The notes beneath the pieces were generated by a model. The model saw nothing but the letters and a program-made list of their open reading frames with translations. It was not told where the DNA came from and ran no database searches. From JBOGUF01 sp050696075 (GTDB lineage Bacteria > Chloroflexota > Chloroflexia > Thermomicrobiales > UBA6265), in contig JBOGUF010000071.1 in NCBI GenBank assembly GCA_050696075.1, positions 1-54,393 of the forward strand: 54,393 bases of DNA. Direction: 5' to 3'. The translations under genes and the position numbers were made by a program. Of the stretch, positions 41,965 through 51,704 are shown piece after piece; the first letter of the stretch is position 1; each line of letters starts with the position of its first letter.

Positions 41965-42252
41965 CTATCCCCCCGCGACGCTGGAGACGAGGAGGACTGA
42001 GGCGCCCGCATCGATCGGCGTGGCCGGGTCGCGTGTGAAGTGCTCGTCGACGACGAAGGTATAGCCGGGCAGGAGCCAGCGCGTATCGCCGTCGATAACG
42101 CGGCCGAGAAAGGCAGGGCAGCGGGCGGCGAGGTCGGCGGCGAGGTCGGCGAGGGTGTCGCCGGCGGCATGGACGACGCGACTGCCGGCGAGGAGTTGGG
42201 GCACGCCGAAGAGTTCGATTCCAACATGGTGCGTGACAAGGGGGGTGGCCAT
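41965..42252 (-). CDS. MoaD/ThiS-like sulfur carrier
   Basis: 95 aa beta-grasp protein ending in SSVAGG, the diglycine tail that is thiocarboxylated in MoaD and ThiS. Paired with AOR genes these are taken to support pterin cofactor synthesis. Start ATG 42252. Confidence 0.85.
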   Translation of the reverse strand: MATPLVTHHVGIELFGVPQLLAGSRVVHAAGDTLADLAADLAARCPAFLGRVIDGDTRWLLPGYTFVVDEHFTRDPATPIDAGASVLLVSSVAGG

Positions 42253-42283
42253 GGTCGTCCCTTTCTCACACGCATCCTAACGC

Positions 42284-42357
42284 GGTCATTCCGAGCTTGT
42301 CGAGGAATCTGACTCTCTGCATTCAGCCCCGCGGATTCCTCGACCAGTTCGGAATGA
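42284..42357. repeat. Dispersed inverted repeat GTCATTCCG type
   Basis: GTCATTCCGAGCTTGTCGAG (42284-42303), continuing GAATC, is mirrored by GGATTCCTCGACCAGTTCGG with AATGAC to 42357, arms of about 25 bases with mismatches. This kind of palindromic repeat is common in several phyla. Lies between convergent or tandem units and may act as a terminator. Confidence 0.6.
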
Positions 42358-42406
42358 CGATGGGATGCTCGGAATGACGACGGTACTCCTCGCCGCCCTC
42401 GCCGCC

Positions 42407-43729
42407 CTACTCGTCGACGCCGCACCAGGCCATGGTCACCGCGGCGAAGATTTTGGTGGCTTTGATCAGGTCATCGATGGGGAGGAACTCGTTTGCGCCA
42501 TGGATGCCCCAGCTCGGGTCGCCGACGCCGAAGACGAGGCAGGGTTGACCAAGCGGGAACCAGAAGTTGGCGTCGCAGACGAAGGGGGAGAGGGTCACGT
42601 CTGGGGTCTCACCGGTGACGTCGCGCACCGCTTGTTGGATGACCTGGACGCCGGGGTGGTCGGGCGGCAGGTTCACTGGTTCTTTGATCCAGGGGGCGTC
42701 GCTCTCCGAGTCGAGCGGCAGGTCGAGCACGGGCGGGTGGTCGCGCAGCCAGTAGTCGGATTGGGTGACGCGGTCGATGACGGCGCGGATCTCGGTCATC
42801 ACCTCCTGGCCGGTCAGATCCGGGTTGAAGAGGAGGGAGCCGGTCGCCTCGGCGGAGTCGGGCACCGAGGTCAGCGAGGCGCCGGCGTGGAGGGTGTTGA
42901 TGTTGATGAACATGCCGCCGGGCGGGACGAGCGGACTGGTGCGCCAGAGGTTCCACTGCTTTTCAAGTTCGAGGATGGCGAACTGGTACTTGAGCATGTT
43001 GTCGATGGCGCTGACGCCGGGGCGCTCGACGCCGTGGGGCAACGGCTGGGCGACGAGGTGGCGGTTGCAGATGTGGGTCGATTTGCCGGGCACGGTCAGT
43101 TTGAAGTAGAGCTCGCCCTTGATCGTCGGATAGATGCGGAAGTCGGACGGCTCGGGGAAGATGGCGAAGTCGGCGCGGTGGCCACGCTCCAGTACCGTGT
43201 TGCAGCCGATGTCGCGGCGGCCGGCTTCCTCGCCGACGACCTGGGCCAGCTTGAGATCGCCTTGCAACCGAACGCCGGCGTCGTGGACCAGGCGGGCGGC
43301 CATGCAATAGGCGGCGATAGCGCCCTTCATGTCGGAGGCGCCGCGCCCGCGGAGCTTGCCGTCGCGCACCTCGCCGGAGAACGGCCCTGCCCCCTCCCAT
43401 TGCGCGTCCTGCTCCGGCGTCACCGGCACGACGTCGGTGTGGGCGCACCAGAAGAGCGACCGCCCGCCACCGCTCCCTTTCCTGATTGCGACTATGTTTG
43501 GCCGGTTGGCGGCGACCTCCCAAAAGTCGATCGCATCGAACGCCCCGAATGCCGCAAGCTGATCGCGCAACCACTCCTGCGCCGGTCGCTCGGCTGCCTC
43601 GTTCGGCTCTAGATCGGGATTGACCGACGGTTGCCGGATCAACTCGGCGGCAAAGTTGACGATCTCGTCGTGCCGCTGGTCGATCTGGTCAATGACGCGC
43701 TGAAGGGTGGCGTTCGGTCCGTCGGTCAC
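42407..43729 (-). CDS. M20 family metallopeptidase (ArgE/DapE-like)
   Basis: 440 aa. Metal ligands are visible in WCAHTDVVPV, GRGASDMKGAIAAY and VVGEEAGRRDIG, with IFPEPSDF and the last His in WGIHGANEF. M20 enzymes hydrolyse acylated amino acids or dipeptides. A GTG at 43729 with GAGGAG ten bases upstream is chosen; earlier starts add unrelated residues. Substrate unclear. Confidence 0.88.
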   Translation of the reverse strand: MTDGPNATLQRVIDQIDQRHDEIVNFAAELIRQPSVNPDLEPNEAAERPAQEWLRDQLAAFGAFDAIDFWEVAANRPNIVAIRKGSGGGRSLFWCAHTDVVPVTPEQDAQWEGAGPFSGEVRDGKLRGRGASDMKGAIAAYCMAARLVHDAGVRLQGDLKLAQVVGEEAGRRDIGCNTVLERGHRADFAIFPEPSDFRIYPTIKGELYFKLTVPGKSTHICNRHLVAQPLPHGVERPGVSAIDNMLKYQFAILELEKQWNLWRTSPLVPPGGMFININTLHAGASLTSVPDSAEATGSLLFNPDLTGQEVMTEIRAVIDRVTQSDYWLRDHPPVLDLPLDSESDAPWIKEPVNLPPDHPGVQVIQQAVRDVTGETPDVTLSPFVCDANFWFPLGQPCLVFGVGDPSWGIHGANEFLPIDDLIKATKIFAAVTMAWCGVDE

Positions 43730-44031
43730 GGTGCGCTGGCTCCTCTGTCGTACTGCCCGTCCGGTTCGCGGAATGTACGGGAGTCTAGCGCCGAACGGCC
43801 AAGCGGGGAAGAGAAGTCCCCACGGCGGCCGACCGCATTGGAAACCGCCGCATCGATTGGTAGGATCGGCAACGGTTTCACGGGAAGACGACATGGTGAT
43901 GAACGCCCGACGCGCAGGGGCGAGGGCAACGACATGCTGCACGCGCACACGCCGAACGACGAGGGAGCGTGGCATATGCTCGCGGAACACCTGCAAATGG
44001 AGGCGGGCTTGCATAATCGTGGAGGGCACAG
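43730..44031. other. Gap before cas3
   Basis: About 300 bases between divergent genes with no supported ORF. A possible -10 CATAAT (44012-44017) has no good -35. GGAGGG precedes the cas3 ATG. No anti-CRISPR or leader feature seen. Confidence 0.4.
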
Positions 44032-46785
44032 ATGAGAACGCACGGCGAACTGGCAGCTGATCTCACCGAGCTATGGGCGAAGCGATCCCGAACGCCCGGA
44101 TCGAATGCGTTTCACCCCCTCATCTGCCACATGATTGACGTGGCGATGGTGGCGCGGACGATGTGGGAGAGGGTGGTGCCACCGGCGGCGCGGGCGTGGT
44201 TCGCGACGGGGCTGGGACTGGATGAGTCGGCGGCAGGGCAATGGGCAACGCTATGGACGGGGCTACATGACATTGGGAAGTGTTCGCCAGCATTCCAATG
44301 GCAGACAAACGTCGCGCCGCACGGGACGATCTCAACCGTGGCGCTACGGGAATTGCTCAGCGGTCCGGCCTTCGGGCTGGCGCCGCATTTGGCGACGCGG
44401 GTGGCGGCGGTTGTGGGCGGGCATCACGGTACCTTTCCTCCAACCGATGCCGTCGAGCGCGCGTCGCGGAAAGATGCGGCTGGCGGGTCGGTATGGCGAG
44501 AGGCGCGCGCGGACCTGATGGATCGATTGGCAAAAACGCTCGAACCCGCGGCGCCTCCGACGGGAGAAATGGACAACGCCCGATCGATGTGGCTGGCGGG
44601 GCTCGTTTCGATCGCCGACTGGATCGGCTCAGACGAAACGTTCTTCCCTTATGCGGCGGACGGAGAAGGCAATCTCGGATTCACCGACCTCGGCGCGTAC
44701 GGGAAGGAGGCGGCGCGACAGGCTGAAGAGGCCTTGGATCAACTCCGCTGGACCGCATGGCCGACGACAACGCCGCGGCGGCGCTTCGGCGAGTTGTTCC
44801 CGTGGATCGACGAGCCGCGACCAGTGCAGACGCGGGTTGAGACACTGGCGATGGAGTTGAGCGGACCGTCTTTGGTGATACTGGAAGTGCCGATGGGAGA
44901 AGGGAAGACGGAAGCGGCGATGTATCTGGCGGACGAGGGGAATGCGGTCCACGGACTGCGCGGCCACTACTTCGCGCTTCCGACGCAGGCGACGAGCGAT
45001 CAAGTGTTCGGCCGGGTGCGGGACTTCCTCTCCCAGCGTTACCCCAGGGAGGTCGTCAACGTCCAGTTGCTTCACGGGCACGCGGCGCTCTCGGCAGAGT
45101 TCGACATCCTGCGAGCGGAAAGCGCGCGCCTGTTGGAGCCGACCGAAGTGTACGGGGAAGACGGGAACGCGTTTAGCGGCGTGGTAGCGGGGGAGTGGTT
45201 CACGCATCGGAAGCGAGGACTGTTGGCGCCGTTCGGGGTCGGGACGATTGATCAGGCACTGCTTGCGGTGCTGCAGACGAAGCACCTCTTCGTGCGTATG
45301 TTCGGCCTAGCGAACAAGACGGTGATCGTCGACGAGGTGCATGCCTACGACGCCTACATGTCGACGCTGCTGGAGCGGCTGCTGGCCTGGCTCGGGGCGC
45401 TTGGGACCTCGGTGGTGCTGCTGTCGGCAACGCTTCCCGGGAGCCGACGGCAGCGGCTGCTCGCCGCGTACGCGGAGGGTCGCGGGCTCAATCGGCTGGT
45501 CGTCCCAACGGCCCGTTATCCGCGGGTGGCCTGGCTCTCGGACGCGGGGGCCGGGGCAGAGACGGTAGCGACGTCGGGGCAGGCACGTCGCACTGTGCGG
45601 CTGGCATGGATCGACGAGGGGGAGGACGCCGCGGCCGAAGAGATCGATGTCCTGGGCAAGCAGCTGCAAGCGGCGCTTGCAGACGGAGGTTGTGCAGCCG
45701 TGATCTGCAACACCGTCCGGCGGGCGCAGGAGACGTATCGGGGACTGTGCCGCTTCTTCGCCGCGGACGAGCTGGATCTGTTGCACGCGCGCTTTCCGTT
45801 CGAGGACCGCGAGGCGCGCGAACAGCAGGCATTGGTGCGATTTGGCAAGACAGGCGGGCAGGTGACGACCATTGAGGGAGAACGGCCGGTGCGTCGCCCC
45901 GAGCGGGCAGTGCTGGTGGCGACGCAGATCATCGAGCAGAGCCTCGATCTGGATTTCGATCTGATGGTGACCGACCTGGCACCGGTCGATCTGGTCTTGC
46001 AGCGAACGGGACGGCTCCATCGCCACGAGCGCGATCGCCCACCCAGACTCGAGGCGCCAACGCTGTGGGTTCGTGGACCGGCGCGGCAGAGGGCGGCGGT
46101 CGTATTCGATCCGGGGTCGGCGCGCGTGTACGACGAGCACGTCCTGCTGAGATCGTGGTTGGCGTTGCGGGACCGGGACCAAATCGGTGTGCCGGACGAC
46201 ATCGAAGACTTGATCGAGTGGGTCTACGACGACGACCGGCCCTGTCCTGCAGACTCGGATGATGCGCTACCGCGGCGCTGGGCGGAAACCCAATTGCACC
46301 AGCGCGAGGCGATCGAGGCAGAGCGGCGGCAGGCACAGGACCGCTGGGTGAAGCGGCCGGACTTCGACGGGCCGCTCTGGCGGATGACGGGGGAAGCCCG
46401 CGCGGAGGACGCGCCCGATCTGCACGCGGCCCACCAGGCGCTGACGCGACTTGCCGAACCGAGCGTCGACCTCGTGGTGCTATACGGGAGCGAGGAGCGA
46501 CCGTGTCTCGACGCTGGCGAGCAGGAGCCGGTACGCCTGGGACATGTGCCGAGCGTCGCCGACGGGAAGCGGCTGCTTCGACGATCGGTGCGCGTCTCGG
46601 ACCGGCTCCTCGTCTACGCGCTGCGAGAGCGCGAGGTACCGTCGGGGTGGCGGCGGTCGTCGCTGCTCTGCCGTCACCGGGCGGTCGTGTTGGACCATGC
46701 CGGCGGTCAGGATGTCGGAAAGTACCGGCTCAGTCTGGAAGAGGACATTGGACTGGTTATCACAGCGCGCGGAAAGGAGGCGTGA
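44032..46785 (+). CDS. cas3: CRISPR-associated helicase/nuclease Cas3, type I-E
   Basis: 917 aa. N-terminal HD nuclease: His33, His79-Asp80 (LHDIGK), and GGHHG (His131-132). SF2 helicase: Walker A VPMGEGKTEAA (Lys292), DEVH at 434-437, LLSATLP, and motif VI VDLVLQRTGRLHRH. It degrades DNA displaced by Cascade in 3'-5' direction. ATG behind GGAGGG; the next gene starts in its stop. HD and helicase are fused in one protein as in E. coli. Confidence 0.95.
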   Translation: MRTHGELAADLTELWAKRSRTPGSNAFHPLICHMIDVAMVARTMWERVVPPAARAWFATGLGLDESAAGQWATLWTGLHDIGKCSPAFQWQTNVAPHGTISTVALRELLSGPAFGLAPHLATRVAAVVGGHHGTFPPTDAVERASRKDAAGGSVWREARADLMDRLAKTLEPAAPPTGEMDNARSMWLAGLVSIADWIGSDETFFPYAADGEGNLGFTDLGAYGKEAARQAEEALDQLRWTAWPTTTPRRRFGELFPWIDEPRPVQTRVETLAMELSGPSLVILEVPMGEGKTEAAMYLADEGNAVHGLRGHYFALPTQATSDQVFGRVRDFLSQRYPREVVNVQLLHGHAALSAEFDILRAESARLLEPTEVYGEDGNAFSGVVAGEWFTHRKRGLLAPFGVGTIDQALLAVLQTKHLFVRMFGLANKTVIVDEVHAYDAYMSTLLERLLAWLGALGTSVVLLSATLPGSRRQRLLAAYAEGRGLNRLVVPTARYPRVAWLSDAGAGAETVATSGQARRTVRLAWIDEGEDAAAEEIDVLGKQLQAALADGGCAAVICNTVRRAQETYRGLCRFFAADELDLLHARFPFEDREAREQQALVRFGKTGGQVTTIEGERPVRRPERAVLVATQIIEQSLDLDFDLMVTDLAPVDLVLQRTGRLHRHERDRPPRLEAPTLWVRGPARQRAAVVFDPGSARVYDEHVLLRSWLALRDRDQIGVPDDIEDLIEWVYDDDRPCPADSDDALPRRWAETQLHQREAIEAERRQAQDRWVKRPDFDGPLWRMTGEARAEDAPDLHAAHQALTRLAEPSVDLVVLYGSEERPCLDAGEQEPVRLGHVPSVADGKRLLRRSVRVSDRLLVYALREREVPSGWRRSSLLCRHRAVVLDHAGGQDVGKYRLSLEEDIGLVITARGKEA

Positions 46786-48440
46786 TGGCGAACTTCAATC
46801 TGGTCGACGAGCCCTGGGTGCCGTGCCTGATGGGTACGAGTCCGGCGACGGCAACGGAGTTGAACGTGCGCGACACGCTGGTCCGCGCGCCGGAGATTCG
46901 GGAGATAGCGGGCGAGACGCCTCTGGTGACGATCGCGCTGCACCGGCTACTGCTGGCAATCGTCCACCGCTGCATCGGGCCGCTCGACGTGGCGACCTGG
47001 CGGCACTGGTGGGAAGCCAGAGCATGGGACGCAACGCTGATCGACGACTATCTCCGAGCGTGGCGACACCGGTTCGACCTGTTCGACGAGGAGCGGCCGT
47101 TCTACCAGACGGCGGCGGTCGATTTCTCACGAGGGCTGTGGCCTCTCACGCGCAACTTTCTCCTGTCGAAGAAGGCCCTATTTTTCGACCATGACCTCGA
47201 ATCGATGCCGGCCGCGGTCTCGCCTGCGGAGGCGGTCAGGCTACTGGTGGCGTTCCAGTGGTTCGATGTCGGCGGCATCAAGTCGGCGGAGCAGGACAAG
47301 GACTTTGCGGATGCGTCCCCGTTGACGCAGTGCGCAGTCGGCCTGGTGCGCGGCGAAAACCTGTTCCGCACGCTGATGCTCAACCTCCATCGTTACGCGC
47401 CACGGCAGGGGATGCCGTTCGACTTCGACGCGGAGCGGGACGCGCCGGCGTGGGAACGGGACGAGGCGGCGCGTCCGGAGGACCGGGCGCCGGACGGATA
47501 TCTGGACTACCTCACGTGGCAGAGCCGCCGCCTGCGGCTGTTGCCGGAGTTTGACGCCGACGGCAAAGTTGTGGTGCGCCAGTCGGTGATCATGAAGGGG
47601 TTCCAGCTTCCGGACCTGGAGGCGCGTCGGCGGGCGGAGACGATGGTGGCATTCCGACGCAACCCCAACGCAAAGGGATCGCAGGATCCTTGGCCGGCGA
47701 TCGGCTTCCAGGAAGAGAAGGCGCTCTGGCGGGACAGCCTCGCGTTCTTCCAATCGATCCACGAGCGGTACACTCGACCGCGGATGGTCAATTGGCTGAA
47801 CGAACTCGCCGAGGCCGAAGTGCTGCACCGGCGCGAGATCGTGCCCATGGACTTCTACGGGCTGGCGGTCGACCGCGCCAACGCCCTGTTCTGGCGACAG
47901 GAGCGGCTGATACTGCCGCTGCTGTACCTCGATAAGCCCGAGCTCTTCCACCGGCTCGGCGACGCGCTAGCGCTGGCCGAGAACGTGGCGCAGTTGTGTC
48001 GGTCGGGGTACGTGGATATCGAGGTAGACGGCAAGACGCGCAAGCCGCCAAGCCCGTTCCGGGTGATGGCCGGGTTGTTAGTCGGGGCGGACGGGCCGGT
48101 TGGGGACGTGGTGAGCCATCTCGCCCCTGAGCGCGTCTATTGGTCCGCCCTCGATCTGCCGTTCCGGCGATTGATCGTCGATTTGGCTGATGACGTGGCG
48201 TTCGATGCCGAGGGCGATGAGGTCTACGGCACGCGGGCGTTGCCGCACTGGGGAGTCGATGTCGCGGAGGCAGCGCGGGCGGCGTTTGCAGCGGCGACTG
48301 ATGGACTGGATGGCTCGGCGCGATCGCTGAAGGCGGCCGCGGTGGGCGAGCGGGAATTTCGGTGGCTGCTGAACCGGATTCTGGATCGGCCCGGGGTGTC
48401 GGCGGGTGCCGATGCGGCCGTGGTGGGAGGAGCGCGATGA
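46785..48440 (+). CDS. casA: Cascade large subunit Cse1/Cas8e
   Basis: 551 aa, like E. coli CasA (502). It starts MANFNLVDEPWVPCLM, the family N-terminus, and has VDFSRGLWPLTRNFL and MPMDFYGLAVDRANALFW-like segments. Recognises the PAM and recruits Cas3. ATG 46785 overlaps the cas3 stop by one base. Confidence 0.93.
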   Translation: MANFNLVDEPWVPCLMGTSPATATELNVRDTLVRAPEIREIAGETPLVTIALHRLLLAIVHRCIGPLDVATWRHWWEARAWDATLIDDYLRAWRHRFDLFDEERPFYQTAAVDFSRGLWPLTRNFLLSKKALFFDHDLESMPAAVSPAEAVRLLVAFQWFDVGGIKSAEQDKDFADASPLTQCAVGLVRGENLFRTLMLNLHRYAPRQGMPFDFDAERDAPAWERDEAARPEDRAPDGYLDYLTWQSRRLRLLPEFDADGKVVVRQSVIMKGFQLPDLEARRRAETMVAFRRNPNAKGSQDPWPAIGFQEEKALWRDSLAFFQSIHERYTRPRMVNWLNELAEAEVLHRREIVPMDFYGLAVDRANALFWRQERLILPLLYLDKPELFHRLGDALALAENVAQLCRSGYVDIEVDGKTRKPPSPFRVMAGLLVGADGPVGDVVSHLAPERVYWSALDLPFRRLIVDLADDVAFDAEGDEVYGTRALPHWGVDVAEAARAAFAAATDGLDGSARSLKAAAVGEREFRWLLNRILDRPGVSAGADAAVVGGAR

Positions 48441-48952
48441 CGTCCGATGGCGGAGCGACCAGGTGGGACGAGCGGCTGATCGACGCGCTGGAGGGGTACG
48501 GGGAGCGGGGGGACCGGGCGGCATTGGCCGCGCTGCGACGGGGGTTGGGGAAGGCGCCGTCCCCGGCGCCCGAGGTCTATCCGTACGTGGTGCCGCGTCT
48601 GCCACGGGAGGTGGGAGTCCGGGCAGAGGAGGCGGCCTACCTGATCGCCGCGCTGTTCGCGCTGCATCCTCTGTCGTGGAAACCAACGGGCGAGGGTGGG
48701 GCGACGAACCTGGGTGCGTCGTTCCGGCGAGTCTGGGACAGGGAGACGAATAGCAGCACCGAGAAGCGCTTCGTGGGCCTGCTCAACTGCCACCGCGACG
48801 ACCTGCACGAGCATCTACGGTCCGCGGTGTCGCTGCTGCGGGCCCACGAGGTGGCAGTGGATTGGCTGCGGCTGCTGCGGGATGTCCGGGACTGGGAGGC
48901 CGAGTCCCGGTGGGTGCAGCGGGCGTGGGCTCGGGCATTCTGGGGGACGTGA
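48437..48952 (+). CDS. casB: Cascade small subunit Cse2
   Basis: 171 aa, helical. Ends AWARAFWGT; contains SFRRVWDRETNSSTEKRFVGLLNC and LHEHLRSAVSLLRAHEVAVDW, typical of Cse2, which lines the displaced strand channel. ATGA overlap with casA. Confidence 0.9.
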   Translation: MTSDGGATRWDERLIDALEGYGERGDRAALAALRRGLGKAPSPAPEVYPYVVPRLPREVGVRAEEAAYLIAALFALHPLSWKPTGEGGATNLGASFRRVWDRETNSSTEKRFVGLLNCHRDDLHEHLRSAVSLLRAHEVAVDWLRLLRDVRDWEAESRWVQRAWARAFWGT

Positions 48953-49051
48953 ACCAACGAGCGCTCGGCTGACGAGACGGCCGAGGGCAGGAAGAGCGAT
49001 CCGGCGGGGATCGCGGAGTAAGCCAAACGGGACGGATGGAGGAATACGGCC

Positions 49052-50242
49052 ATGATCGTCGAGTTGCATCTGCTGCAGAACTTTGCGCCGTCGAACTTGA
49101 ATCGCGATGATACCGGCTCGCCGAAAGACTGCGAGTTCGGGGGGTATCGGCGGGCACGGATCTCGAGCCAGTGCCTGAAGCGGTCGATCCGCGCCGCGTT
49201 CAGCGAGCGGGCGCTGCTCGAGGAGGACGAACGGGCGACGCGGACCAAGCGGTTGACCGACGAGATCGCTCGGAGGCTAGCGGAACAAGGGAAGGACGAG
49301 GCGACAGCGCGGGCGGTCGTCGAGGCGGCGCTGGGCGGCATCGGATTGACCGTCACCGACGAGGGGAAGACCCAATACCTGCTCTTCCTCGGCCGGTCAG
49401 AGATCGGTGCCGTCACGGGGGCGTGCCTAGACCATTGGGATGAGCTGAGCGCGATCGTGCCGGCGTCCGGCGGCGAGGAGCTGGCGGGGCGCGGCCGGGG
49501 CGGCCGCGAGGCGAAGCGGGCCGGGAGGGCGGCCGTGCCGGACGCCGTAAAACGGGCGGTGCTCGGGGCGTTGGACGGGCGGAAGGCGGCAGACGTGGCG
49601 CTTTTCGGACGGATGCTCGCCGACTTGCCGGAGCGGAACGTCGATGCGGCGAGCCAGGTGGCGCACGCGCTGTCGACAAACAAGGTCAACGTCGAGTTCG
49701 ACTTCTACACCGCGGTCGATGACCTGAAGCCGGAGGACACGGCCGGGGCGGACATGCTCGGGACGGTCGAGTTCAACTCGGCGTGCTTCTACCGGTATGC
49801 GAACGTCAGTGTGGCGCAGCTCGGGACCAACTTGAACGATCCGGGGCTGGCGGAGCGGACGATCGAGGCGTTTGTGCGGGCGTCCGTGGCGGCGATTCCA
49901 ACCGGGAAGCAGAACAGTATGGCAGCGCAGAACCCGCCCTCGGCCATCTTCGCCGTGGTGCGCCGGGACGGGCCGTGGTCGCTGGCGAACGCGTTCCTGA
50001 ACCCGGTGCGACCGATGGACGGACGCGATCTGATGGCGAACTCGGTGCGCGCGCTGGACGGGTACTGGGCCGGGTTGACGGCGATGTACGGCGACAGCGG
50101 GATCGTGGCGCACGCGATTTGCCTGCTGGAGCCGGACGGGTTGGAGGCGCTGGCGGAGGCGCGGGTGGCGACGCTCGACGAGGTGGTGGCAACGGTGATG
50201 GGCGCGGTGGGGCCGGTGCTGCGCGGGGAGCCGGCGGCATGA
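49052..50242 (+). CDS. casC: Cascade backbone Cas7/Cse4
   Basis: 396 aa (E. coli 363). MIVELHLLQNFAPSNLNRDD, FGGYRRARISSQCLKRSIR, and AHALSTNKVNVEFDFYTAVDDL are Cas7e signatures; Cas7 coats the crRNA. A 99-base gap separates it from casB; GGAGGAAT precedes the ATG. The central stretch around GRGRGGREAKRAGRAA is Gly/Arg-rich compared with other members. Confidence 0.93.
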   Translation: MIVELHLLQNFAPSNLNRDDTGSPKDCEFGGYRRARISSQCLKRSIRAAFSERALLEEDERATRTKRLTDEIARRLAEQGKDEATARAVVEAALGGIGLTVTDEGKTQYLLFLGRSEIGAVTGACLDHWDELSAIVPASGGEELAGRGRGGREAKRAGRAAVPDAVKRAVLGALDGRKAADVALFGRMLADLPERNVDAASQVAHALSTNKVNVEFDFYTAVDDLKPEDTAGADMLGTVEFNSACFYRYANVSVAQLGTNLNDPGLAERTIEAFVRASVAAIPTGKQNSMAAQNPPSAIFAVVRRDGPWSLANAFLNPVRPMDGRDLMANSVRALDGYWAGLTAMYGDSGIVAHAICLLEPDGLEALAEARVATLDEVVATVMGAVGPVLRGEPAA

Positions 50243-50958
50243 GCACTTTGCTGCTGCGTCTGGCCGGCCCTATGCAGTCTTGGGGCGTCGACAGCCAATA
50301 CGACATCCGGTTCACCGGGCGTGATCCGTCGAAAAGCGGCGTGATTGGACTGCTGTGCGCGGCACTCGGCAAGCCACGACAGGAGGCGGTGGGCGATGGG
50401 TTCCCGCCGCTAGGAGAACTGGCGGCGATGCGGATGGGGGTGCGTGTCGACCGACCGGGGCGGGTTGAACGGGACTACCAGACGGTGGGAGGCAGTCACC
50501 GGCGGGGTGAGCACTATGGGGTGGCGCTGGCGGGCGGCGGTATCGGCAGCACCGTTGTCTCACCGCGCTACTACCTGGCCGACGCCAACTTCCTCGTCGG
50601 GTTGGAAGGGGAGGAGGTATTCCTGGAACGGCTCCAGCGCGCGTTACAGGCCCCGGTCTGGCCGCTGTTCCTCGGCCGGAAGTCGTGCGTACCAGGTCTG
50701 CCGGTGTGGCTGCCGGACGAACCGCCGCTGGGACCCGCGTTTCGACCCGCGTCGCTGGAGGACGTACTGGCCGCGTACCCTTGGCACGACGACGGGCGAA
50801 ACGAGGCGCGGCCCGAAAGCCTACGCCTGGTGATTGAGACCGAATCGGGCGAGGCGACCGAAGTGCGACCGGACGTGCCGCTCTCCTTCGCGGAGCGGCG
50901 CTTCACGTCGCGCGCCGTGAAAACGCGGTTCATCGAGACGCCGGTGGGAGGAGTGTGA
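50239..50958 (+). CDS. casD: Cas5e
   Basis: 239 aa. LLLRLAGPMQSWGVDSQYD, PSKSGVIGLLCAALG and DYQTVGGSHRRGEHYGV are the Cas5e landmarks; it holds the 5' handle of the crRNA. ATGA overlap with casC. Confidence 0.92.
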   Translation: MSTLLLRLAGPMQSWGVDSQYDIRFTGRDPSKSGVIGLLCAALGKPRQEAVGDGFPPLGELAAMRMGVRVDRPGRVERDYQTVGGSHRRGEHYGVALAGGGIGSTVVSPRYYLADANFLVGLEGEEVFLERLQRALQAPVWPLFLGRKSCVPGLPVWLPDEPPLGPAFRPASLEDVLAAYPWHDDGRNEARPESLRLVIETESGEATEVRPDVPLSFAERRFTSRAVKTRFIETPVGGV

Positions 50959-51701
50959 TGTATCTGTCGCGACTGGTCCTGAATCCAATGAGCCGTGAGG
51001 TACGGCGAGACGTGACGGATTGCCACGCCCTGCACCGGCGGGTGATGAGCGGCTTTCCGGACGGGCTACCGGACGAGGGGGCGCGCGCGCAGTTGGGGGT
51101 GCTCTACCGGCTCGACGTCGATCCGCGACGGGGCGACCTGGTGCTGCTGGTGCAGTCGAGCGTCGAGCCGAACTGGGCGCGGTTGCCGGCGCCGCGCTAT
51201 CTGCGGGAAACCGCGGGGGCGCTGGCGAATCCGGATTGCAAGCCGGTAGTCGACGCCTATGCGGCGCTCCGCGCGGGTGATCTGCTGGCGTTCCGGCTGC
51301 GAGCGAACCCGACGCGCAAAATCCGTCCGGACGGGGCGACGGGTAACGGGAAGCGGGTCGAACTGCGGGATGAGGAGGCACGGCTCGATTGGCTGCGGCG
51401 GAAAGGCGAGCAGGGGGGCTTCGCCTTGCCGCTGATGCACGTGCGGCCAAACGGCGGGGAGTGGCCGCTGGTGCGCGCCAATCCCGACGGGGCCGTGGGC
51501 GGGAAGCAGGCGGGCTGGCAGCGGCGAGCGAGCGACGAGGCGGAGGCGAAGCCGCGGAGGCTGACCTTTGGGGCGGTGGTCTTCGAGGGTGTCCTGCGCG
51601 TAACGGATGCGGAGCGGTTCCGCGCCACCCTGGCCGAAGGCATCGGCCCGGGCAAGGCCTATGGATTTGGCCTGCTGTCGGTGGCGTCGGCGAGGGGGTG
51701 A
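50958..51701 (+). CDS. casE: Cas6e crRNA endonuclease
   Basis: 247 aa. MYLSRLVLNPMSREVRRDVT, with His26 (ALHRRVM) at the position of the catalytic His in T. thermophilus Cse3, and the glycine-rich EGIGPGKAYGFGLLSV loop. Cleaves pre-crRNA 3' of the repeat stem, leaving an 8-nt handle. The ATG at 50958 starts in the casD stop; a GTG at 50955 is possible. Confidence 0.92.
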   Translation: MYLSRLVLNPMSREVRRDVTDCHALHRRVMSGFPDGLPDEGARAQLGVLYRLDVDPRRGDLVLLVQSSVEPNWARLPAPRYLRETAGALANPDCKPVVDAYAALRAGDLLAFRLRANPTRKIRPDGATGNGKRVELRDEEARLDWLRRKGEQGGFALPLMHVRPNGGEWPLVRANPDGAVGGKQAGWQRRASDEAEAKPRRLTFGAVVFEGVLRVTDAERFRATLAEGIGPGKAYGFGLLSVASARG

Positions 51702-51704
51702 GTC

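Noticed and set aside
42365..43612. 415-aa plus-strand ORF
   Set aside because: Antisense to the M20 peptidase, whose metal motifs are intact.
43988..44017. Promoter immediately before cas3
   Set aside because: A CATAAT -10-like sequence exists but no -35 match at the right distance, so it is not listed as a feature.
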